A DNA stretch of 64,000 bases from Pseudomonadales bacterium (GTDB lineage Bacteria > Pseudomonadota > Gammaproteobacteria > Pseudomonadales > IMCC2047), in contig JACKNY010000001.1 in the NCBI GenBank assembly GCA_024234615.1, positions 710,501 to 774,500 of the forward strand. The letters run 5' to 3'. Positions 31,827-39,184 of the stretch are shown piece after piece. Below the pieces are notes generated by a model that made no database searches, had not been told where the DNA came from, and saw only the letters and a program-made list of their open reading frames with translations. How positions within the stretch are numbered: position 1 is the stretch's first letter; each line of letters begins with the position of its first letter. Both the position numbers and the translations under genes were made by a program.

Positions 31827-34232
31827 TTATATTTGTCCCTTATTTTCAATAGCTGGCCGATAACTAATCGATAACAATTCACAAGACAAAAAAAGGGGGC
31901 TTTGGTAAGCCCCCTCTGGTTTTTTGCGGGTGATATTAGAACTGGTAGGAAACTCCCAAAGTCCATGTTCTGGGTGGGCCGTAGAAAGCCAGTTCACCGA
32001 TCCAAGGTTGTAACCACCGGTTTTGTATTCCTTATCTTCAATGTTCTTCAGGTATAAACTGATCTGCCAGTGCTCATCAACAGAAAGCCAGTTGGCACTG
32101 GCATCCCATAATGTGTAGGAGTCATCTTGGTCACAGCTACAGGTCACATTATTAAAGTTACGTGAGGCGTCGCGAAAGGAGGCTGCTGTATTGATTGCCA
32201 GCGTACCCGCGCTACCGAGATCCAGGTCATAGCTTAGGGCGAGTTGTCCGGTCCAATCCGGCGCATTGAGCATTTCCCACGTACTGGAAACATCGACGCC
32301 AGCTGAAATAACTTCAATCAACTCAGCGTTCATATGGCCGACTGATAATGCAATGTTGAATGCTTCAGTGACTTGCGCCAGGGCTTCGATTTCAAAGCCT
32401 TTGATTTCGGCGGTACCGGCATTTACCACATCGGATGAGAAGAAAACCGGTGCAGGTTGAGCTGTTTGCACGGTCAGTTGCATGTCCTCATAATCCATTT
32501 CGAACCAGGTCACGTTGAGACGCAGGCGGTCATTGAATAATTGGCTTTTGATACCTGCTTCTATGGTTTCTACTGTTTCTGGGTCATAGCCGTTTGCTAC
32601 ATTCGGGTTGGTTGCTGCGTTGCCACGCATATCGAAACCACCGGATTTGAAGCCCTCGGCGTAACTCAAATAGACCATGATATCTTCGTTGATTTTCCAA
32701 TCGACCTTAATGGACGGGCTGACTTCGCTCCACTCTTCATCGGCTTGATCATCGCTGATGTCAGTAGATGCGCCGAGAAAAATATCATTGGCTGGATCGC
32801 CAAAGGTAAAGCCAGAGCCCTGGGTGGTGCTATAGGGAAAAGATTGCGAGGTGTTATAGGAAATGCGCTGAATGTTGGAGTTTTTATCATCCTTGGTCAC
32901 CCGTGCGCCGGCAGTAATCGTAATGGTATCGGTAAGATTAAAGCTGCCGTTAAAGTAGGCGGATAAACTTTCTGTATCCACATCACCGCCAATGGCTAGA
33001 TCAAAATGGTCACCATCCATATAGGGGGTGCCGTTTAAAACTACATCAAAAGCGCCAGCTGAATTGCCTTCGAAATAGTAAATACCACCTACCAGGGCAA
33101 AACGGTCAGCCGTGTAATTGACCTGGAATTCATGCGATTGTTGCTCATCCGAATATTTGGCGGGAACATCAAAGGCATCTAACGGGGTCGATTCAAAATC
33201 AATAAACTGTTGGGTTTCACCTTCGCGGTCGGCGTAGATATATTTTATGGAAAGTGCGTCGCTAATATCGTACTGCGCGGTAATAGAAAAGCCTTCGTTT
33301 TCAACATTGGATTTGTGCGTAGTACCGCAAGCGCCATCGAATGGATCGCTGGATGCTAGAAACGGTAAGCCGGTCGCGGGATGGGTCAACAACGTTTGGC
33401 TGGATTGAGAACCGCAAAGTTGATTGGATTCATCGTCTGTCTTATCGGCCGCGAAACGTAAAAATAATTTTTCAGTGGGTGTGTATTCAACATTAATACG
33501 GTAAACCATCACGTCTTTTTCGTAGTTTTCTTCGCTATCGGTAAAAACACCCGTCGCAATATCGTAACCTGTATCGACGTCGCCATAACCGTCGCGATCC
33601 ATCTTTGCCACAGCACCGCCGATATAGAGTTGATTTTCGATCAGGGGTAATTGACCGGAGAGCATAACATCCTGCTGGCTATAAGAACCCACCGCAAGCT
33701 TTACCTTGGCAGTGGCATCGCCGCTCATTTTTTTGGTGATGTATTTCAGGGCGCCGCCTACGGTATTTTTCCCATACAGAGTACCCTGGGGACCGCGTAA
33801 TATTTCGATGCGCTCGACATCAAATACCTCCAGTACGGCAGCTTGGGGGCGAGCATAGTATACGTCATCAACATACACGCCCACGCCGGGTTCGAATCCC
33901 CAAAGTGGATCTTGTTGGCCAACGCCACGGATATAAGCTGTCAAGGTTGAATTCGTAGCCCGGCTCGCGCGTAGCTGAGTATTCGGTGAACTTTTTTCCA
34001 GGTCGATAATGCTTGTATAACCCTTATTTTCGAGTTCTAAAGCACTGAAGGCCGTAATAGAAACAGGCACTTCCTGCTGGTTTTGTTCGCGTTTTTGCGC
34101 GGTAACAATAATCTCTTCGAGACTGGCGTTACCGGCTTCTTTGGCCCAGCTGGCAGCTGGCTCAATTGCTGCGATACTGACCGTAGCAATAAAAATGACA
34201 AGTGGTTTCTTGCTGAAATGTGAATTTTTCAT
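31827..34232 (-). CDS. TonB-dependent receptor (C-terminus disrupted by a frameshift)
   Basis: The signal peptide is followed by ASLEEIIVTAQKREQNQQEVP (TonB box and plug start), with plug motifs YIRGVGQQDP, EILRGPQGTLYGKNTVGGA and barrel strands up to GGYN. After that the frame is displaced. In the next frame the gene continues WIGELAFYGPPRTW and TLGVSYQF-stop, the proper C-terminal strand, ending at 31936. The shown open frame instead runs through a terminator hairpin to 31827, giving an odd tail. Restoring one base at about 32004-32012 gives a 765-aa receptor of normal form. Since the last strand carries the BamA signal, the encoded tail may prevent assembly if the shift is real. It probably imports the module's substrate across the outer membrane. 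Confidence 0.85.
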   Translation of the reverse strand: MKNSHFSKKPLVIFIATVSIAAIEPAASWAKEAGNASLEEIIVTAQKREQNQQEVPVSITAFSALELENKGYTSIIDLEKSSPNTQLRASRATNSTLTAYIRGVGQQDPLWGFEPGVGVYVDDVYYARPQAAVLEVFDVERIEILRGPQGTLYGKNTVGGALKYITKKMSGDATAKVKLAVGSYSQQDVMLSGQLPLIENQLYIGGAVAKMDRDGYGDVDTGYDIATGVFTDSEENYEKDVMVYRINVEYTPTEKLFLRFAADKTDDESNQLCGSQSSQTLLTHPATGLPFLASSDPFDGACGTTHKSNVENEGFSITAQYDISDALSIKYIYADREGETQQFIDFESTPLDAFDVPAKYSDEQQSHEFQVNYTADRFALVGGIYYFEGNSAGAFDVVLNGTPYMDGDHFDLAIGGDVDTESLSAYFNGSFNLTDTITITAGARVTKDDKNSNIQRISYNTSQSFPYSTTQGSGFTFGDPANDIFLGASTDISDDQADEEWSEVSPSIKVDWKINEDIMVYLSYAEGFKSGGFDMRGNAATNPNVANGYDPETVETIEAGIKSQLFNDRLRLNVTWFEMDYEDMQLTVQTAQPAPVFFSSDVVNAGTAEIKGFEIEALAQVTEAFNIALSVGHMNAELIEVISAGVDVSSTWEMLNAPDWTGQLALSYDLDLGSAGTLAINTAASFRDASRNFNNVTCSCDQDDSYTLWDASANWLSVDEHWQISLYLKNIEDKEYKTGGYNLGSVNWLSTAHPEHGLWEFPTSSNITRKKPEGAYQSPLFLSCELLSISYRPAIENKGQI
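31894..31915 (-). terminator. Rho-independent terminator of the TonB receptor
   Basis: AGGGGGCTT and AAGCCCCCT form a perfect 9-bp GC-rich stem with a 4-nt loop. Seven A lie on the left (T on the minus strand). It sits 20 bp past the restored receptor stop at 31936, confirming where the receptor gene really ends. A run of six T about 3 bp to the right could allow termination from the other side as well. Confidence 0.9.
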
Positions 34233-34363
34233 AATGCACCCGTGTTCGAGCCTGATATGTTAACTCGCTTGCTACTCGATTTCTGTAGCGAAGCCCCCCT
34301 CGCAAAAGTAGATATCCGCAGCTTTTCGTTGAGCGCCAAAGGCATCTACTCTAACTCAAAATA

Positions 34364-34379
34364 TTCAACGCTTGTTGAA
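34364..34379. promoter_or_regulatory. TetR-type operator TTCAAC-N4-GTTGAA (copy 2)
   Basis: TTCAACGCTTGTTGAA. It lies centre-to-centre 34 bp from copy 3 and downstream of the predicted receptor transcription start, in the 5' leader of the receptor gene. Two sites at this spacing (about three helical turns) suit cooperative or tandem repressor binding. Confidence 0.8.
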
Positions 34380-34391
34380 AATTTACAAGGA

Positions 34392-34420
34392 ACGATATTC
34401 AACGCTTGTTGAAATGTCAA
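34392..34420 (-). promoter_or_regulatory. Receptor promoter with operator (copy 3) filling its spacer
   Basis: On the minus strand a consensus TTGACA (34415-34420) and TATCGT (34392-34397) are exactly 17 bp apart. The intervening spacer TTTCAACAAGCGTTGAA is the operator itself (34398-34413). A bound repressor would occlude RNA polymerase, the classic TetR arrangement. The receptor gene starts at 34232, about 150 bp downstream. Confidence 0.85.
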
Positions 34421-34593
34421 GTTTTATAGCAAATTATTCATGACTTTCCTTTTTTCTGTTGGCTCACAAAAGGACACATCAAAAAGACTATCGAGTAAAG
34501 CTTGAAGTTAAATATGCCTGAGTTAAGCGGGTCAATTGACCATAAATGCTGAGACAAAAAGTGAAAATTAATTTGGCAGGCTGTACTTGTGGC

Positions 34594-34648
34594 TTGACAT
34601 TTTAATAGTCCTTGCATAATGTAGATTAAAATTTCAACAAGCGTTGAA
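34594..34648 (+). promoter_or_regulatory. Promoter and operator (copy 4) of the acyl-CoA ligase operon
   Basis: TTGACA (34594-34599) is followed after 15 bp by an extended -10, TGCATAAT (CATAAT at 34615-34620). The operator TTCAACAAGCGTTGAA (34633-34648) starts about 12 bp past the -10, around +6 to +21. The region 34233-34654, otherwise non-coding, therefore holds two divergent promoters and three operators. Confidence 0.8.
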
Positions 34649-34690
34649 TTTAAGATGAGTGATTCCCTGCTTTTTTTGGAGACAGTCCGC

Positions 34691-36268
34691 GTGAAATCAA
34701 TACAGGCTCCGGCCCCCTTGTTACCAGAAATTATGGCCTTGCATAGTAAATGGTTAGCGAATAAGGAGGCGGCAATTTGCGGCGAGCAGCGTTTGAGTTG
34801 GACGCAATTTGGTGAGCGCATAAATGCTGTCGCTAATAGTTTGATCGATCGAGGGTTGCAGACCGGCGATAGCGTTATCGTACTCATGAGCAATGGCTTG
34901 CCGATGCTGGAAGCGCTATTTGGCATAATGACAGCGGGCGGCGTCTCAGTTCCCATCAATTTGTCGGTGTCAGATGAAGGCCTTACCAATATGATTGAGG
35001 ATGCGGCTGCTGAATTTATCATGGTTACCTGCGATCAGTGTCAGCGTGTTGAAGCCATTCGTGCACAATTGCCAAGCCAGCTCTGTACAAACCGTATCCT
35101 GGCGCGTGGAAACTTAGAAGAAGAAATTCTTTCAGGTTGGCTCGATTATGAGGAGTTTGTTGCTTCCGGCTCGTCTACATTCCCTAATGTAGCGATTCAT
35201 CCGAGTGACTATCTGAATGTGATTTATAGCTCTGGCACTACCGGCTCACCGAAAGGTATTGTGCATACCCATCAAGGACGTCGTGATTGGGCTTATGATT
35301 TGGCAATTGCATTGCGCTATCACGGTGGGGCGAAAACACTCTTTACCATCGGCTTGTATTCCAATATCTCCTGGGTAGCGATGTTGGCGACGGTATTGGC
35401 GGGTGGTACTCTGGTTATCCACAAACAGTTTGACGCCAAGCAGTTTTTGGCAACAGTAGAACGCGAGTGCATTACCCATACCGCCATGGTACCGATTCAG
35501 TTTCAGCGGGTGGTTGAGGCTTATCGCGAGCAACCCCATGATATTTCGTCAATGCAGGCGATGATGGCATGTGGATCACCGTTGTTTGAATCCTTAAAAA
35601 AGGAGATCTTTGCAGTATTCCCCTGCGGTATTATCGAGCTGTACGGGCTGACCGAAGGTATTATCACGACGCTCGAACCGGAAGAAGCTGAAGGACGCTG
35701 GACGTCGGTTGGTAAACCACTGATCGGTACGGATATTAAAATCATTGATGATGACGACGCTGAAGTAGCAGCAGGATTGAGCGGAGAAATTGTTTCGCGG
35801 GGAAGGATCAGTATGCCCGGTTATCTCAATCGACCCGATGCAACGGAAGCTTCGATTTGGCGGGATCAGGCCGGACGAGAATGGTTACGTTCGGGAGATA
35901 TCGGACGTATCGATGAGCAGGGTTATCTTTATATTGTCGATCGCAAGAAGGACATGATTCTGTCCGGTGGCCAAAATATTTACCCACAGGATATTGAGGC
36001 AGTATTGGTTCAGCATGAGGCTGTCAACGAGGTGGCGGTGATCGGTGCAGAGAGTCGACGTTGGGGAGAAACACCGATTGCATTTGTCGTGCCGGAGTTG
36101 GGTTCAGCGTTTTCATCCGCGCAAATTCTGGAATGGTGCAATGAGCGCGTCGGTAAGCAGCAACGTATTGCTGACCTGATTTTTATCGACGCATTACCAC
36201 GCAATCCTAACGGAAAAATACTCAAGCGTGAATTGCGCCGGGAGTACGGAGAAAAAATTTATGACTGA
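34691..36268 (+). CDS. Acyl-CoA synthetase (ANL superfamily AMP-dependent ligase)
   Basis: Activates a carboxylic acid with ATP and CoA. Visible are the P-loop YSSGTTGSPKGIVHTHQG (near residue 180), ACGSPLFES, IELYGLTEGI (motif A5), WLRSGDIGRID with the hinge RKKDMILSGGQNIYP, and a catalytic Lys in NPNGKILKREL. GTG 34691 is chosen because GGAGA precedes it at about 8 bp. The upstream in-frame ATG 34655 begins only 6 bp after the operator and has no RBS. The next gene overlaps by 8 bp. This ligase is distinct from the one at 10373. Substrate class (aromatic, bile-acid-like or other) is unassigned. Confidence 0.9.
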   Translation: MKSIQAPAPLLPEIMALHSKWLANKEAAICGEQRLSWTQFGERINAVANSLIDRGLQTGDSVIVLMSNGLPMLEALFGIMTAGGVSVPINLSVSDEGLTNMIEDAAAEFIMVTCDQCQRVEAIRAQLPSQLCTNRILARGNLEEEILSGWLDYEEFVASGSSTFPNVAIHPSDYLNVIYSSGTTGSPKGIVHTHQGRRDWAYDLAIALRYHGGAKTLFTIGLYSNISWVAMLATVLAGGTLVIHKQFDAKQFLATVERECITHTAMVPIQFQRVVEAYREQPHDISSMQAMMACGSPLFESLKKEIFAVFPCGIIELYGLTEGIITTLEPEEAEGRWTSVGKPLIGTDIKIIDDDDAEVAAGLSGEIVSRGRISMPGYLNRPDATEASIWRDQAGREWLRSGDIGRIDEQGYLYIVDRKKDMILSGGQNIYPQDIEAVLVQHEAVNEVAVIGAESRRWGETPIAFVVPELGSAFSSAQILEWCNERVGKQQRIADLIFIDALPRNPNGKILKRELRREYGEKIYD

Positions 36269-37133
36269 TTATCAGGATGTTTGGTATCAATCGGAAGATG
36301 GCTTAAGGCTTTACGCCCGGGATTATGTCAATAAGGACTCTTCAATCAATATCCTTTGTATGCATGGGCTGACCCGTAATTCAGCAGATTTTGAAACACT
36401 GTGTCGTCATTTACACCCGCGTTTTCGCTTAGTTGTGGCGGATCAGCGGGGCCGTGGTCGCTCGGACTATGATCCCGTCGCGACTAATTATCATCCCGGC
36501 ACTTATGTGAAGGATATGTTCAATCTGATTCAGCAGCTGGGTCTTGATAATTTAGTGCTCGTCGGGACTTCCATGGGCGGTTTGATGGCCATGATTATGG
36601 CGAGCCTGTTACCGGGAAAATTTAAAGGCGTGCTGTTGAATGATGTCGGCCCGGTAATCGAAGCGGCGGGTATTGCCCGCATTCAGGGTTATGTCGGTAA
36701 AGGTGCTCCGGTGACGAATTGGGATGAAGCGATAGCTCAGGCGCGTGCAATTAACGGTGCTGCGTTACAGGATTATAGTGAACAGGATTGGCGTAATTTT
36801 ACCCGTAAACTCTATCGTGAAAACGACGAGGGCATCCCGGTGCTAAATTACGATCCAGCCATTGCGGTGCCAATGAATGAAGCACAAACGCAGGCAGTTT
36901 CGCCCGATTTATGGTTTGCTTTCGAAGCACTAAAAAACACTGCCTGCCTAGTCGTGCGTGGGGAAACTTCGGATATTCTGGGCAAAGCTTGCGTCGAAGA
37001 AATGCAGCGGCGCAAACCGGATTTGCAGCTGGCAGAAATCGCCAATCGAGGACATACGCCGATGCTGGATGAACCGCAGGCAATTGCCGCCATCGATAGG
37101 TTTTTAGAAAAGATCGAGAGTGAATTTCGCTAA
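36261..37133 (+). CDS. Alpha/beta hydrolase, coupled to the acyl-CoA ligase
   Basis: The ATG overlaps the ligase stop by 8 bp, so translation is coupled. The 290-aa protein has MHGLTRNSADFETLCRHL, ADQRGRGRSDYD, the nucleophile elbow GTSMGGLMAM (Ser near residue 99), a DILGKACVEEM acid region and a catalytic His in NRGHTPMLDE. It fits esterase/lactonase or C-C hydrolase subfamilies. In context it could cleave an ester and release the acid activated by the ligase, completing uptake-hydrolysis-activation; this is inference. It ends the operon, and the convergent O-methyltransferase follows. Confidence 0.9.
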   Translation: MTDYQDVWYQSEDGLRLYARDYVNKDSSINILCMHGLTRNSADFETLCRHLHPRFRLVVADQRGRGRSDYDPVATNYHPGTYVKDMFNLIQQLGLDNLVLVGTSMGGLMAMIMASLLPGKFKGVLLNDVGPVIEAAGIARIQGYVGKGAPVTNWDEAIAQARAINGAALQDYSEQDWRNFTRKLYRENDEGIPVLNYDPAIAVPMNEAQTQAVSPDLWFAFEALKNTACLVVRGETSDILGKACVEEMQRRKPDLQLAEIANRGHTPMLDEPQAIAAIDRFLEKIESEFR

Positions 37134-37200
37134 TTTATAACCTGCTAAGCGCCATCTGCTTTCGGGGAAGCGGTCATGTTGCGGATTTGAGATATCCCTA

Positions 37201-37863
37201 TTACCGCTTGCGCGCTAAGGTCAAGCCGTCGCCGATGGGGATCAAACTGATATCGACGCGCTCATCGCGCAACAATTGTTCATTAAAGGTGCGAATACAG
37301 ACGGTGTCTATATCCTGTTTTTCCGGCTTGATGACGCTGCCTCCCCAAAGCACATTGTCGACGGCGATCAGACCACCGGAGCGAATCAAGCTTAAACAAC
37401 GCTCGTAATAGTTCTGATAGTTTTCCTTATCCGCATCGATAAAGGCAAAATCAAATTGACCCTGCTGGCCTTCCAACAACAGATTGTCTAGCGTTTCTAG
37501 TGCAGGGGCTAGGCGTAAATCGATCTTGTGAGCAACGCCCGCTTTCTTCCAATAACGCTGAGCGATATTGGTCCAGCCTTCGTCAATATCGCAGGCTATC
37601 ATTTGGCCGTTTTCAGGCAAAGCACAAGCCACACTTAGCGCGCTATAACCGGTGAAAACACCGACTTCAATAGTTCTTCGTGCCCCCAACAATTTAATCA
37701 GCAACGCCATGAATTGGCCTTGTTCGGGTGAAATTTGCATGCGTGCCAGTTTTTCCTTCGCCGTCTCTGCGCGCAATGCTTTGAGCAGATCATTGTCTCT
37801 GACGGAAACGGATTGAAGATATTGGTGTAGCTCTGATGTTACTTGAATGGTGAAGTGACTCAT
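37201..37863 (-). CDS. Class I SAM-dependent O-methyltransferase (caffeoyl-CoA OMT-like)
   Basis: A 220-aa protein of the small metal-dependent catechol/caffeoyl-CoA OMT family. The SAM motif is IEVGVFTGYSALSVA near residue 62, and FDFAFIDADKENYQNYYE with GGLIAVDNVLWGG supplies the divalent metal and catechol-binding residues. It methylates a hydroxyl of a catechol-type metabolite. It is convergent with the preceding hydrolase gene, with no regulatory site shared with the TetR module that I could see. Role in the module is possible but unproven. Confidence 0.9.
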   Translation of the reverse strand: MSHFTIQVTSELHQYLQSVSVRDNDLLKALRAETAKEKLARMQISPEQGQFMALLIKLLGARRTIEVGVFTGYSALSVACALPENGQMIACDIDEGWTNIAQRYWKKAGVAHKIDLRLAPALETLDNLLLEGQQGQFDFAFIDADKENYQNYYERCLSLIRSGGLIAVDNVLWGGSVIKPEKQDIDTVCIRTFNEQLLRDERVDISLIPIGDGLTLARKR

Positions 37864-38029
37864 AAAAACGTACCGCGCGTAGATATATACAGAATAGTGA
37901 ATTAATCCAAAATTACTCAGTCTTAGGGTTTTTGGTTTAGCCTCAAAGCATATAGAATGTCGGGCTTTACAGCAATTTGTCTTGGTTCACAGTTGTTTTG
38001 GTTCACTAGAGGTTAAATCGGAATTAGTT

Positions 38030-39184
38030 ATGTTAAAGCGGATGGTTTTGATGTTGTTGGGCGTTGCCTTGGTATTTGGCGGCATCTTCGGATACAAACT
38101 AGTTGAACGACATTTTATGGGTGAGTATTTTGCCAACTTTACGCCTCCGCCCAGAGTAGTGTCCGCTGAGTATGCCCGCGAAGAAACCTGGCAGCCCTAT
38201 CTTTCAGCCATTGGCACCTTAAGTGCTGTCAATGGTGTTGATCTGAGCGGCGAAGTAGAGGGTAAGGTAAAAGCAATTCACTTTCAGTCGGGCCAGTTTG
38301 TGAAACAGGGGGAGTTACTGCTGGAAATTGATGATGAGGTGGAGCAGGCGAATTTAAAAAGTTTTCAGGCGCGTCTGAAATTAGCCCAATTAAACTTCCA
38401 GCGCGATGAAAAGCTTATTCAAAAACGACTGACTTCTCAGGAGCAGAGTGACCGCAGTCGTGCGGAGCTGGACGAAGTCTACGCTCTGGTTGAGCAAACC
38501 AAAGCGACTATTGCCAAGAAGAAAATCAGGGCGCCATTTTCCGGTAAGGTGGGCATTCGCAGGGTGAATTTGGGGCAGTATCTATCCAAGGGTGATGCCT
38601 TAACGACCTTGCAGGCGATGGATGCCTTTTATCTGGATTTTAGTTTACCCGAACAGGATTACACACAGATCTATCTGGACCAGGAGTTAATATTCTCTGT
38701 CGATGCCTATCCTGGAGAGACGTTTAAAGCCAGAGTCAAAGCGCTTAACGCCAAGGTCGATGCCAGCACCCGCAACATTCTGGTACGAGCCCAGTTTGAT
38801 AATTCGCAAGGACTATTATTGCCGGGAATGTTTGCCGCCGTAAAATTGATGCTTAAGCAAAATGACAGGGTGGTAACACTACCGCAAACGGCGGTGACCT
38901 ATTCCCTTTATGGCGAATCAGTATTCAAGGTGAATCAACAGGGAGCGGACGAAAAGGGTGCGCCACAATTGATCGCACAGCGTGTCAGTATCGTTAGTGG
39001 CGATGCCAGGGGCGATCGAGTTGCCATTAAGTCAGGGGTTGCGGCAGGTGATTTGATTGTGATTGACGGGCAGGTCAAACTGAAAAATGGTACTACGATT
39101 GCGCTTGCCAATAGTGAAGCTCTGAAGAGTCACAGCGCTATCCCTGAAACAGCCAACGGTGAAGCGTCTTATGAAGTTCACTGA
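38030..39184 (+). CDS. RND efflux periplasmic adaptor subunit (MFP)
   Basis: The anchor/signal helix (VLMLLGVALVFGGIFGYKLV) is followed by typical adaptor strands: GTLSAVNGVDLSGEVEGKV (lipoyl-like), an alpha-hairpin around residues 100-160 (LAQLNFQRDEKLIQKRL), IRAPFSGKVGIRRVNLGQYL (second lipoyl half), beta-barrel and a C-terminal membrane-proximal domain. ATG 38030 is preferred over the upstream start at 37982, which would add residues before the helix. It bridges the RND pump and an outer membrane TolC; no TolC gene is present, so a shared one would be used. The permease ATG overlaps the end by 14 bp. Confidence 0.92.
   Translation: MLKRMVLMLLGVALVFGGIFGYKLVERHFMGEYFANFTPPPRVVSAEYAREETWQPYLSAIGTLSAVNGVDLSGEVEGKVKAIHFQSGQFVKQGELLLEIDDEVEQANLKSFQARLKLAQLNFQRDEKLIQKRLTSQEQSDRSRAELDEVYALVEQTKATIAKKKIRAPFSGKVGIRRVNLGQYLSKGDALTTLQAMDAFYLDFSLPEQDYTQIYLDQELIFSVDAYPGETFKARVKALNAKVDASTRNILVRAQFDNSQGLLLPGMFAAVKLMLKQNDRVVTLPQTAVTYSLYGESVFKVNQQGADEKGAPQLIAQRVSIVSGDARGDRVAIKSGVAAGDLIVIDGQVKLKNGTTIALANSEALKSHSAIPETANGEASYEVH

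Noticed and set aside
34438..35022. Open frame on the minus strand over the acyl-CoA ligase promoter and start
   Set aside because: It overlaps a strong promoter/operator and the opposite-strand ligase gene and shows no protein-family features.
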